A stretch of 64,000 bases of DNA from Xanthomonas massiliensis. Lineage in GTDB: Bacteria; Pseudomonadota; Gammaproteobacteria; Xanthomonadales; Xanthomonadaceae. The notes beneath the pieces were generated by a model, which worked only from the letters and a program-made list of their open reading frames with translations, did no database searches and was not told the origin of the DNA. Made by a program: the position numbers and the translations under genes. The DNA lies in NCBI RefSeq assembly GCF_900018785.1, contig NZ_FCOY01000007.1, positions 186,001-250,000 on the forward strand. The letters run 5' to 3'. Below, piece by piece: positions 8,223-16,921 of the stretch; position 1 is the stretch's first letter, and every line of letters begins with the position of its first letter.

Positions 8223-9602
8223 ATGAACCATTTCTGCGACCTGGGCGTGCGGCGCTACCGGTTCGCCGGCCTGCGCGAGCTGCTCGCCAAGGCCAGCCCG
8301 CGACGCTCCGGCGACGAGCTCGCCGGCCTGGCCGCGCAGACCGAGGAGGAACGCGTGGCCGCGCGCATGGCCCTGGCGCAGGTGCCGCTGCGCCAGTTCC
8401 TGCAGGACGTGGTGGTCCCCTACGAGGACGACGATGTCACCCGCCTGATCATCGACAGCCACGACCCGGCCGCCTTCGCGCCGGTGGCCGAGCTGAGCGT
8501 GGGCCAGTTCCGGGACTGGCTGCTGGCCGCCGGCGAGCGCGAGCTGGTCGCCATCGCCGCCGGCGTGACCCCGGAGATGGCCGCGGCCGTCTCCAAGCTG
8601 ATGCGCAACCAGGACCTGATCGCGGTCGCCCGCAAGCGCCCCGTCGTCACCGCTTTCCGCACCACCCTCGGGCTGCCCGGGCGCCTGTCCACGCGCCTGC
8701 AGCCGAACCACCCCACCGACGACCTGCGCGGCATCGCCGCCTCGATGCTGGACGGGCTGATGTACGGCTGCGGCGATGCCGTGGTCGGCATCAATCCGGC
8801 CACCGACGACCTGGCGGTGCACCATCGCCTGCTGTGCATGCTGGACGAGTTCCGCCAGCACTACGACGCGCCGCTGCAATCGTGCGTGCTGACCCACGTC
8901 ACCGGCACCCTGGCGCTGATCGAGCAGGGTGCGCCGGTGGACCTGGTGTTCCAGTCCATCGCCGGGACCCAGGCCGCCAACGGCAGCTTCGGGATCACCC
9001 TGGACCTGCTGGCCGAGGCCCGGGACGCGGGCCGTTCGCTGGCGCGCGGCACGGTCGGCCAGCAGCTGATGTATTTCGAGACCGGCCAGGGCAGCGCCCT
9101 GTCCGCCGGGGCCCACCACGGGGTGGACCAGCAGACCTGCGAGGCGCGTGCCTACGCGGTGGCACGCGCGTTCGACCCGCTGCTGGTCAACACGGTCGTC
9201 GGCTTCATCGGCCCGGAATACCTCTACGACGGCAAGCAGATCATCCGCGCCGGGCTGGAGGACCATTTCTGCGGCAAGCTGCTCGGCCTGCCGATGGGCT
9301 GCGACATCTGCTACACCAACCACGCCGAGGCCGACCAGGACGACATGGACGCCCTGCTCACCCTGCTGGCGGCGGCGCGGGTGAACTTCGTCATGGGCGT
9401 GCCCGGCGCCGACGACATCATGCTCAATTACCAGAGCACCTCGTTCCACGACGCGCTGTACGCCCGGGAGGTGTTCGGCCTGCGCCGCGCGCCGGAATTC
9501 GAGGCCTGGCTGCAGCGCATGGGGATCACCGGCGCGCACGGGGCGTTGCAGGCGCGGCAGGCCTCGGCGCCGCTCGCGCTGGACTGGCAGGCATGGCCAT
9601 GA
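8223..9602 (+). CDS. eutB: Ethanolamine ammonia-lyase large subunit
   Basis: A 459-aa homologue of EutB, the TIM-barrel catalytic subunit of adenosylcobalamin-dependent ethanolamine ammonia-lyase, which converts ethanolamine to acetaldehyde and ammonia. The N-terminus (YRFAGLRELLAKASPRRSGD), the internal PTDDLRGIAASMLDGLMYGC region and the C-terminal NFVMGVPGADDIMLNYQSTS segment fit along the full family length. It overlaps eutC by 4 nt. There are no microcompartment shell genes, no eutA reactivase and no eutR in the window, so this is the simple two-gene form. Confidence 0.95.
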   Translation: MNHFCDLGVRRYRFAGLRELLAKASPRRSGDELAGLAAQTEEERVAARMALAQVPLRQFLQDVVVPYEDDDVTRLIIDSHDPAAFAPVAELSVGQFRDWLLAAGERELVAIAAGVTPEMAAAVSKLMRNQDLIAVARKRPVVTAFRTTLGLPGRLSTRLQPNHPTDDLRGIAASMLDGLMYGCGDAVVGINPATDDLAVHHRLLCMLDEFRQHYDAPLQSCVLTHVTGTLALIEQGAPVDLVFQSIAGTQAANGSFGITLDLLAEARDAGRSLARGTVGQQLMYFETGQGSALSAGAHHGVDQQTCEARAYAVARAFDPLLVNTVVGFIGPEYLYDGKQIIRAGLEDHFCGKLLGLPMGCDICYTNHAEADQDDMDALLTLLAAARVNFVMGVPGADDIMLNYQSTSFHDALYAREVFGLRRAPEFEAWLQRMGITGAHGALQARQASAPLALDWQAWP

Positions 9603-10408
9603 CCGAGCGCACGCCCTCGCGCCCGGCCAGCTGGCTGTCGTTGCGCCGCCTCACGCCCGCGCGCGTGGCGCTGGGGATGTCCGGCCAGGGCGGCCTGCCC
9701 ACCCAGGCCCTGCTCGACTTCACCCTGGCCCATGCCCGGGCGCGCGATGCCGTGCACGCCACGCTGGACTGGGAGGCGCTGCACGCGCGATTCCACGCCA
9801 TGGGGCTGCCCACCCTGGAGGTGGCCAGCGCGGCGGGCACGCGCGAGCACTACCTGCGCCGTCCCGACCTCGGCCGCCGCCTCGCCGACGATGCCACGCC
9901 CCGGCTGGAGGCGTACCGCCAGGCCGAGGACCGCCTGGTGATCGTGGTCGCCGACGGCCTGTCGTCGATCGCCGTGGCCCGCCATGCGTCGGCGCTGGTG
10001 GAGGCGCTGCGGCCGCTGCTGCCCGAAGCGCAGCAACCGGCGCTGGTGGTGCTGGCACGCCTGGGACGCGTGGCCATCGGCGATGCCGTCGCGCAGGCGC
10101 TGAAGGCGCGCATGGCGGTGGTGCTCATCGGCGAGCGGCCGGGGCTGACGACCACCGACAGCCTCGGCGCCTACCTCACCTGGCAGCCGCGCATCGGCTG
10201 CGACGACTCGATGCGCAACTGCATCTCCAACATCCATCCGGCCGGACTGGGCTATGCCGCCGCCGCCCGCATCGCGGCCGACACCCTCGCCCGTGCCTAC
10301 CGCCAGAAGAAAAGCGGCGTGGCCCTGGATATCGACGGCACCGCGGAAGCGCTGCCGGCAAGTCCCGACGCACCACGACCGATCCCGCAAGACCTCGACA
10401 GTTCCTGA
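9599..10408 (+). CDS. eutC: Ethanolamine ammonia-lyase small subunit
   Basis: A 269-aa EutC, the small subunit that completes the cobalamin-binding lyase with EutB. Family segments include SLRRLTPARVALGMSG near the N-terminus, LVIVVADGLSS, LIGERPGLTTTDSLGAYLTW and IGCDDSMRNCISNIHPAGL. The start at 9599 makes an ATGA overlap with eutB and has GGCAGG 7 nt upstream; an ATG two codons earlier (9593) is the alternative. The product acetaldehyde needs an aldehyde dehydrogenase, and none is adjacent. Confidence 0.95.
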   Translation: MTERTPSRPASWLSLRRLTPARVALGMSGQGGLPTQALLDFTLAHARARDAVHATLDWEALHARFHAMGLPTLEVASAAGTREHYLRRPDLGRRLADDATPRLEAYRQAEDRLVIVVADGLSSIAVARHASALVEALRPLLPEAQQPALVVLARLGRVAIGDAVAQALKARMAVVLIGERPGLTTTDSLGAYLTWQPRIGCDDSMRNCISNIHPAGLGYAAAARIAADTLARAYRQKKSGVALDIDGTAEALPASPDAPRPIPQDLDSS

Positions 10409-10553
10409 TTCCCGCGTTCCCTGCAAGTCAACCGAGCTCCACCCCTTTGGGCACCCCGGCACGTGTCACGGGTTGTTGTTGCCTGGAGTTTCCCAGCCGC
10501 CAGCGCATGGACCCGCGCCCCCTCCCCCCTTCGACTTCCTCACAGCAAACGCC

Positions 10554-13500
10554 ATGAACAGTCAACGACATCTCACGCTCTCGGCCCTCACGCTGGCCCT
10601 TTCCCTCTCCCTCAGCGCCCATCTGCACGCGCAGTCCACCGACGGCAGCATCGTCGGCCAGGTTCCGGTGGCCCCGGGCGAAACCGTCCTCATCCAGGGC
10701 AGCAACGGCCTCAACCGCGAAGTCGCCATCGACGCGCAGGGACGCTACAGCGCCACGGCCCTGCCGCTGGCGACCTACACCGTGACCCTGATGCGCGACG
10801 GCAAGGCCGTCGAATCCCGCAGCGGCGTGACCCTGCGCGTCGGTTCCGCCACCCAGGTGAGCTTCAGCGCCCCGTCCAGCCAGGCGACCACGCTGGAGGC
10901 GGTGACGGTCAAGGCCAGTTCCGTACCGTCCATCGACGTGACCAACGTCAGCTCCAGCACCGTCATCACCGCCGAGCAGATGGCCCGCCTGCCGCTGCAG
11001 CGCACCGCCGAGGCGGTGGCCCTGCTGGCGCCGGGCGCATCGCCCGGCAGCACGTACTTCACCGGCCCGTCCGGGCAGTCCCTGGTGTCCTTCAGCGGTT
11101 CCTCGGTCACCGAGAACGCCTACTACATCAACGGCATGAACACGACCGACCCGCTCAGCGGCTTCGGCGGCATCAGCCTGCCCTACGGCGCGGTCGCCCA
11201 GGAGGAAGTGCTCAGCGGCGGCTATTCCGCGCGCTACGGGCGCTCCGACGGCGGCGTCATCAGCCAGGTGGGCAAGAGCGGCACCGACACCTGGCACTTC
11301 GGCGGCCAGCTCCTGTGGCAGCCCGCGTCCACGCAGGCCGACGCGCGCAACATCTACTACCCGTATTCGGGCAGCAAGGGCGGGCAGATCTACCGGGCCG
11401 ACGCCAAGAACAGCAGCTGGACGACCACCGCCAGCGGCTATGTCGGCGGACCGCTGATCAAGGACCGCCTGTTCGTCTTCGCCGCGGTCGAGGCGCAGCG
11501 CAAGGAAGGCAACAGCGTCAGCGACGTGACCTCCACCCAGACCAACACCCGCTACACCTACGAGGATCCCAAGGCGTACGTGAAGCTGGACTGGAACATC
11601 AACGACGCCAACATCCTGGAGCTCACCGGGGTCAAGCAGACCCACCGCTACACCGGCGACAAGTACGCCTTCGACTACGACGACCAGAGCACCGGCGCGT
11701 TCCTCGCCGACGACACCCTGGGCAAGACCAAGTCGGACATCTACGTCGCCAAGTACACCAGCTACATCACCGACAACCTCACCTTCAACGCCATGTACGG
11801 CAAGTCGCGGGTGAGCTACTACACCGGCGTGCCGGATTCCGGCGTGGACGGGCCGATCATCCGCGGCGCCGACCAGCAGAACCCGGCCTACCTGAGCGAC
11901 GGCCAGTTCCGCACCAACGGCCAGACCATCGACGTGGTCGACAACCCCGACCACAAGTCCACCCTGGCCAACTTCCGCGCCAGCCTGAGCTACCAGCTCG
12001 GCAACCACGCCATCAGCGTCGGCATCGACAACCAGGATTCGCACGACATCAACGACGGGGCGACCATCGGCAGCGGCTACGAGCTGTGGTACGCCAAGGG
12101 CAGCGCGAGCTCCAACATCAGCGATTCGCCCTTCGTCGATGCCCCGGGCAACTATCCCGGCGGCGAGGACGGCTACTACGGCTACATCCGCAACTACTCC
12201 AATTCCGCCTCGGTGCGGGTCAAGCAGCGCGCGCAGTACATCGAGGACAACTGGCAGGTCACCGACAAGCTGCTGCTGCAGCTGGGCCTGCGCAACGACC
12301 AGTTCACCAACTACAACCCCGAAGGCGTCCCCTACCTGCGGCTGACCAAGCCGCAATGGGCCCCGCGCCTGGGCTTCGCCCTGGACGTGCACGGCGATTC
12401 CAGCCTGAAGGTGTACGGCAACGTCGGCCGCTACTACCTGGCCATGCCGGCCAGCGTGGCGCTGCGCACCGCGGCCGGCTCGCTGGCCACCAACCAGTAC
12501 TTCACCTACACCGGCATCGACGCGGACGGCATGCCCACCGGCGTGACCTACATCGACTCGGCCACCGGCGGCGCGGTCTCGCCCAACGGCGAGTACGGCC
12601 AGGCGCCGGATCCCAAGACGGTCAGCGCCAAGAACATCAAGTCCGAGTACCAGGACGAGATGATCCTGGGCTTCGACCAGCACATCGGCGGCGCCTGGAC
12701 CTGGGGCATGAAGGGCAGCGTGCGCAAGCTGCGCAATGCCCTGGACGACATCTGCGACAACCAGGCCATCGCCAATGCGGCCGCGGCCCAGGGCATCGAC
12801 CTGGCCGACGTCGCCATCGGCAGCTGCTACCTGGCCAATCCCGGCCGCGCCAACGTGTACCAGCTCGCCACCGCCGACGGCGGCTACGCCGACGTCAAGG
12901 TCACCAACGCCGACTACGGCTTCAGCCACCTCAAGCGCAACTACTACGGCATCGACACCTACCTGGAGCATGCCTTCGACGGCAAGTGGTCCGGCCGCAT
13001 CGACTACCTGTACTCGCGCAGCTACGGCAACAGCGAGGGACAGGTGCGCTCGGACATCGGCCAGTCGAGCGTGTCCGCCTCGCGCGACTGGGACTACGCC
13101 ACGCTGATGGAATACGCCAACGGCGACCTGCCCAACGACCGCCGCCACCAGATCAAGCTGTACGGCTCCTACCAGCTCGCCCCGGAGTGGATGCTCTCGG
13201 CCAACGTCCTGGTGCAGTCCGGCACGCCCAAGAGCTGCCTCGGCCGCTACGGCACCGAGCAGAACGACCCGTCCGGCTACGGCAGCTACTACCACTACTG
13301 CGCCGGCCAGCCCAGCCGTCCCGGCGACAAGGGCCGCAACCCCTGGGAGGAGCTGCTCACCGTCAGCGCCGAGTACCGGCCGCTGTGGGCGGGCAAGCGC
13401 CTGGCCTTCAACGTGATGGTCTACAACCTGCTCAACCAGCAGCGCGCCGAGCAGGTCAGCTCGATCTACGGCAGCACCGACGCCGTCAGCGACAACTACG

Positions 13501-13562
13501 GCCAGGTCCTGTTCTACACCCAGCCGCGCTACGTCCGGTTCGGCGTCACCTACGACTTCTGA
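10554..13562 (+). CDS. Oar-like TonB-dependent outer-membrane receptor
   Basis: A 1002-aa outer-membrane protein. A signal peptide (about residues 1–26, ending HLHAQ) is followed by a carboxypeptidase-regulatory-like beta-sandwich (TDGSIVGQVPV …), then a TonB plug (ITAEQMARLPLQRTAEAVAL; YYINGMNTTDPLSGFGG; GGYSARYGRSDGGV) and a long 22-strand-type barrel ending in VRFGVTYDF with C-terminal Phe. Oar-type receptors of xanthomonads have been tied to peptide or glycan uptake; the ligand here is unknown. A 145-nt gap separates it from eutC, so it probably has its own promoter. The secreted hydrolase gene follows after a strong hairpin. Confidence 0.88.
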   Translation: MNSQRHLTLSALTLALSLSLSAHLHAQSTDGSIVGQVPVAPGETVLIQGSNGLNREVAIDAQGRYSATALPLATYTVTLMRDGKAVESRSGVTLRVGSATQVSFSAPSSQATTLEAVTVKASSVPSIDVTNVSSSTVITAEQMARLPLQRTAEAVALLAPGASPGSTYFTGPSGQSLVSFSGSSVTENAYYINGMNTTDPLSGFGGISLPYGAVAQEEVLSGGYSARYGRSDGGVISQVGKSGTDTWHFGGQLLWQPASTQADARNIYYPYSGSKGGQIYRADAKNSSWTTTASGYVGGPLIKDRLFVFAAVEAQRKEGNSVSDVTSTQTNTRYTYEDPKAYVKLDWNINDANILELTGVKQTHRYTGDKYAFDYDDQSTGAFLADDTLGKTKSDIYVAKYTSYITDNLTFNAMYGKSRVSYYTGVPDSGVDGPIIRGADQQNPAYLSDGQFRTNGQTIDVVDNPDHKSTLANFRASLSYQLGNHAISVGIDNQDSHDINDGATIGSGYELWYAKGSASSNISDSPFVDAPGNYPGGEDGYYGYIRNYSNSASVRVKQRAQYIEDNWQVTDKLLLQLGLRNDQFTNYNPEGVPYLRLTKPQWAPRLGFALDVHGDSSLKVYGNVGRYYLAMPASVALRTAAGSLATNQYFTYTGIDADGMPTGVTYIDSATGGAVSPNGEYGQAPDPKTVSAKNIKSEYQDEMILGFDQHIGGAWTWGMKGSVRKLRNALDDICDNQAIANAAAAQGIDLADVAIGSCYLANPGRANVYQLATADGGYADVKVTNADYGFSHLKRNYYGIDTYLEHAFDGKWSGRIDYLYSRSYGNSEGQVRSDIGQSSVSASRDWDYATLMEYANGDLPNDRRHQIKLYGSYQLAPEWMLSANVLVQSGTPKSCLGRYGTEQNDPSGYGSYYHYCAGQPSRPGDKGRNPWEELLTVSAEYRPLWAGKRLAFNVMVYNLLNQQRAEQVSSIYGSTDAVSDNYGQVLFYTQPRYVRFGVTYDF

Positions 13563-13574
13563 CCGGCACCGGTA

Positions 13575-13604
13575 CCGGCGGGGAGCCACAGAGCTCCCCG
13601 CCGG
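13575..13604 (+). terminator. Strong hairpin between receptor and CocE hydrolase genes
   Basis: Perfect 12-bp arms CCGGCGGGGAGC and GCTCCCCGCCGG enclose a 6-nt loop (CACAGA), beginning 12 nt after the receptor stop. There is no T-run, so it could be a weak terminator or an mRNA-stabilising stem-loop that sets a lower level for the downstream genes. Confidence 0.5.
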
Positions 13605-13654
13605 GACGTTGCGCACCGCATCCGCCCCCACCTCGCCAACGCCCGAGATCCCCC

Positions 13655-15619
13655 ATGCCCCCCATCATCCGCACGACCGCCGCCGGCCTGCTGTTCGCCG
13701 GCCTGGTCGCCGCCATCGGAGCCGCGCCGGCACAAAGCCAGTACGACGCCCTGCCCAGCGAGTCGCCCGCGCAGTTCACCCAGGTCAGGCAGGACCAGTA
13801 CCAGCGCCGCAGCGTCGACATCCCGATGCGCGACGGCACCACCCTGCACGCCTCGATCATGATCCCCGCCGGTGCCACCCATGCCGGCATCCTGCTCACT
13901 GTGACGCCCTACGACGCCGAAGGCATGAGCCACCGCGCCGACAGCCCGCACCTCGCCCCGACGATCAGCGGCTACGACACGCCGGCCGACATCGTGGTCG
14001 ACGACGGCTACATCCGGGTGACCGTCGATGTGCGCGGCAAGAACGGTTCCAAGGGCGACTTCGTCATGAACCGGCCGTTGCGCGGCCCGCTCAACCCCAC
14101 GCCCGTCGACGATGCGACCGACATCAACGACACCATTTCCTGGCTGGTCAAGAACATCCCGGAAAGCAACGGCAAGGTCGGCATCATCGGCATTTCCTAC
14201 GACGGCTACGAGGCCCTGATGGCCGCCGTCGATCCCAATCCCGCGCTGAAGGTCGCCGTGCCCATCAACCCGATGGTCGATGGCTGGATGGGAGACGACT
14301 GGTTCCACTACGGCGCCTTCCGCCAGCAGATGCTGCCCTACATCTACGGGCAGGAACTGCCCCGCGGCAGCAACCTGTCCTGGTGGTCCGGCGACCGCGA
14401 CGACTACGACCTGTACCTGAAGGCCGGCTCGGCCGGTGCCCTGGCCAAGGCCCGCGGCATGGACCAGCTCGGCTTCTGGAACAAGCTGGTCGCCCATCCC
14501 GCCTACGACGCCTTCTGGCAGGAACAGGCCGTGGACAAGCTGCTGGCCCGGCGCCCCCTGGCCGTGCCGATGATGCTGGTGCACTCGCTGTGGGACCAGG
14601 AAGACATCTACGGCGACATGGCCGTCTACCGCGCCCTGGCGGCGGCGCCCTCGTCCAGGGGCAAGCTGTTCCTGGTCATCGGTCCCTGGCGCCACGCCAA
14701 GACCTGGGAGGCCGCGCCCGACATCGGCAAGATCGACCTGGACATGTCCACCGGCGTGTGGTTCCGCCAGAACGTGCTGCGGCCGTTCCTGGCCCAGTAC
14801 CTGAAGGACGATGCCCCCAAGGCCGACGTCGCGCCGGTCACCGCCTTCGTCACCGGCACCAACCGCTGGGAGCGCCTGCAGCGCTGGCCCCAGGCCTGCG
14901 CGGGCAAGTGCGCGCCGGAAAGCCGGCCGCTCTACCTGCACGCCGCCGGCGGCCTGGGCTTCGCCCCGCCCGCGCACGACGCCGCCCCCAGCGACAGCTA
15001 TGTCTCCGATCCGGCCAAGCCGGTTCCCTACCGGATCCGGCCCATCCAGCCGTGGAGCCACGGCCGCCCGGACCAGGTGGAGTCGTGGCCCGAATGGCTG
15101 GTCGACGACCAGCGCCAGTTCGCCACCCGCACCGACGTGCTGACCTACGTGTCCGAGCCGCTGGAGCAGCCGCTGCGGATCGCGGGCGAGCCGGTGGTGC
15201 ACCTGACCGCGGCCACCTCCGGCACGGACAGCGACTGGGTGGTGAAGCTGATCGACGTCTATCCCGACGAGGTCGCCGAGAAGCCTTCCATGGGCGGCTA
15301 CCAGCTGGGCGTGGCCATGGACATCTTCCGCGGCCGCTACCGCACCAGCCTGGAGACCGCGCAGCCGATCGCATCCGGCACGCCGCTGCCCTACCGGTTC
15401 GCCCTGCCCACGTCCAACCACGTCTTCAAGAAGGGCCATCGGCTGATGGTGCAGATCCAGTCCAGCTGGTTCCCGCTCTACGACCGCAACCCGCAGACCT
15501 TCGTCGAGAACATCTTCCTGGCCCGCCCGGAGGACTACAAGCCGGCCACGCAGACCGTCTACCACTCGGCCGAACACCCCAGCTACATCGACCTGCCCAT
15601 CGTGCCGGCCGGCGACTGA
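13655..15619 (+). CDS. Secreted CocE/NonD-family alpha/beta hydrolase
   Basis: A 654-aa CocE/NonD hydrolase; the family includes cocaine esterase, glutaryl-7-ACA acylase and X-Pro dipeptidyl peptidases. The signal peptide ends near residue 26 (GAAPAQSQ). The catalytic Ser is S181 in GISYDGY, and likely partners are the Asp in LVHSLWDQED and the His in GPWRHAK. A C-terminal jelly-roll domain (about residues 440–650) is typical. The protein is periplasmic or secreted and probably cleaves an ester or amide/peptide. It lies between the TonB receptor and GH76, suggesting extracellular polymer or peptide processing coupled to uptake. The substrate is unknown. Confidence 0.88.
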   Translation: MPPIIRTTAAGLLFAGLVAAIGAAPAQSQYDALPSESPAQFTQVRQDQYQRRSVDIPMRDGTTLHASIMIPAGATHAGILLTVTPYDAEGMSHRADSPHLAPTISGYDTPADIVVDDGYIRVTVDVRGKNGSKGDFVMNRPLRGPLNPTPVDDATDINDTISWLVKNIPESNGKVGIIGISYDGYEALMAAVDPNPALKVAVPINPMVDGWMGDDWFHYGAFRQQMLPYIYGQELPRGSNLSWWSGDRDDYDLYLKAGSAGALAKARGMDQLGFWNKLVAHPAYDAFWQEQAVDKLLARRPLAVPMMLVHSLWDQEDIYGDMAVYRALAAAPSSRGKLFLVIGPWRHAKTWEAAPDIGKIDLDMSTGVWFRQNVLRPFLAQYLKDDAPKADVAPVTAFVTGTNRWERLQRWPQACAGKCAPESRPLYLHAAGGLGFAPPAHDAAPSDSYVSDPAKPVPYRIRPIQPWSHGRPDQVESWPEWLVDDQRQFATRTDVLTYVSEPLEQPLRIAGEPVVHLTAATSGTDSDWVVKLIDVYPDEVAEKPSMGGYQLGVAMDIFRGRYRTSLETAQPIASGTPLPYRFALPTSNHVFKKGHRLMVQIQSSWFPLYDRNPQTFVENIFLARPEDYKPATQTVYHSAEHPSYIDLPIVPAGD

Positions 15620-15643
15620 CGCCACCCCGCCCCGGCCCCGGGA

Positions 15644-15774
15644 CGCCGGCCCCGCACCGCCGGCGCACAGCCATCGAAGGAAACCCGTGAAAGCGTTCCT
15701 GTACCTGTGCGCCGGCCCCGCACCGCCGGCGCACAGCCATCGAAGGAAACCCGTGAAAGCGTTCCTGTACCTGT
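15644..15774 (+). repeat. 65-bp tandem duplication covering RBS and start codon
   Basis: The 65-bp sequence at 15644–15708 recurs at 15710–15774 with one spacer base, a period of 66 bp. Each copy contains GAAGGA, a GTG start and the first codons of the glycosidase signal peptide. Because 66 is divisible by three, the upstream GTG (15687) is in frame with the downstream one (15753). Confidence 0.95.
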
Positions 15775-16841
15775 TGCTTTGCCTGCCCGGCGGGCTGTCC
15801 GCGATGGACACCGCCCGCGCCGGGACCACGGCCGCCTCGTCGGCATCGACCCAGGCCGCCCATGCGCATGACGCGATCGTGGCGCTGCAACGGCAATGGG
15901 GGCTGCAGCCGCCGGGCGGCCGCGACTGGTCCGGGACCAATGCCTGGCAGCGCGTCGAGATCGTCGAGGCGTTGCTCGACTACGGCGTGCTTTCCGGCGA
16001 CCGCACCTTCATGCCGGTGGTCGAGGCCGGCGTCAGGTACCGCACCGGGCTGGAGGGCAACGACGACGACCTCTGGGCCGTGATCGCCGCCGTCCGGGTG
16101 CATGCCCTGGACGGCGATCCGGCGCTGCTCGCCTATGCCGAGGACAAGCAGCAGGAGATCGTGCGCGACTACTGGGACGGGCACTGCGGCGGCGGCCTGT
16201 GGTGGAACCATGCCAGGACCTACAAGAACGCCATCACCAACGAACTGCTGATCTACGCCTCGGCGCTGCTTTACCAGGCCACGCACAAGCAGGGCTACCT
16301 GGACCAGGCACGCAAGACCCTGGACTGGTTCAACGCCTCGGGCATGATCAACGCGGACCACCTGGTCAACGACGGCCTGGACGCCCGCTGCGCCAACAAC
16401 GGCGAGACGGCCTACACCTACAACCAGGGCGTCATCCTGGGGGCGCTGGCGGAACTGTACGAGGCGACCGGCACGGCGGCCTATCTCGACCAGGCGGCGC
16501 AGCTGGCCCTGGCCTCGACCCGCTACAGCACCACGCCCGGCCACGTGCTGCACGAACCGGGGGATACGCTCAGCCAGGACGGACAGAGCTTCAAGGGCAT
16601 CTACATCCGCCACCTGGCCCTGCTGGCCCCGCTGCTGCGCGACCCGGCGCAGCGCCGCACGCTGGAAACCTTCATCCAGGACAACGCCCGCCGGGTCTGG
16701 GAAACCCGGGACCGGCGCAGCGGGCGCCTGGATGCCTACTGGGACGGCGAGGGCACGGCCTACGGCGCCGCGGCCCAGGGCAGCGGCATCGATGCGTTCA
16801 ACGCCGCGATGGCCATCCAGGACAAGCGGGACATCCAGTAG
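15753..16841 (+). CDS. Secreted glycoside hydrolase family 76 protein
   Basis: A 362-aa GH76-type enzyme; the family acts as endo-alpha-1,6-mannanases on fungal and mycobacterial mannans. The signal peptide MKAFLYLLLCLPGGLS is followed by a helical (alpha/alpha)6 domain. The acidic EGNDDDLWA motif fits the paired-Asp active site of the family, and HCGGGLWWNHARTYKNAITN and YTYNQGVILGALAELYEATG are other GH76 blocks. I chose GTG 15753, with GAAGGA upstream, because it gives a clean signal peptide. The duplicated GTG at 15687 would add 22 residues that disrupt it. It is the last gene of the rightward block and converges on era. Confidence 0.85.
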   Translation: MKAFLYLLLCLPGGLSAMDTARAGTTAASSASTQAAHAHDAIVALQRQWGLQPPGGRDWSGTNAWQRVEIVEALLDYGVLSGDRTFMPVVEAGVRYRTGLEGNDDDLWAVIAAVRVHALDGDPALLAYAEDKQQEIVRDYWDGHCGGGLWWNHARTYKNAITNELLIYASALLYQATHKQGYLDQARKTLDWFNASGMINADHLVNDGLDARCANNGETAYTYNQGVILGALAELYEATGTAAYLDQAAQLALASTRYSTTPGHVLHEPGDTLSQDGQSFKGIYIRHLALLAPLLRDPAQRRTLETFIQDNARRVWETRDRRSGRLDAYWDGEGTAYGAAAQGSGIDAFNAAMAIQDKRDIQ

Positions 16842-16866
16842 CACCCGGCTGCCAGAACCCGGCTGC

Positions 16867-16886
16867 GCCGCCCGGGCCCGGGCGGC
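16867..16886. terminator. Palindrome between converging genes
   Basis: A perfect 20-bp GC palindrome lies in the 80-bp gap between the GH76 gene (plus) and era (minus). It could form a stem on either strand and so serve both operons. No T-run was seen. Confidence 0.4.
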
Positions 16887-16921
16887 GGCCGCGCCCCGGC
16901 GGCCGCGCGCGGCCGAGGCGA

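Noticed and set aside
10409-10553. Cobalamin riboswitch or other leader upstream of the TonB receptor
   Set aside because: The gap is only 145 nt and shows no B12-box-like sequence or clear structured leader.
10463-13654. A single giant plus-strand protein running from 10463 to 15619
   Set aside because: Only the part from 13655 is a real gene (CocE hydrolase); the first 1064 codons are an out-of-frame shadow of the TonB receptor gene.
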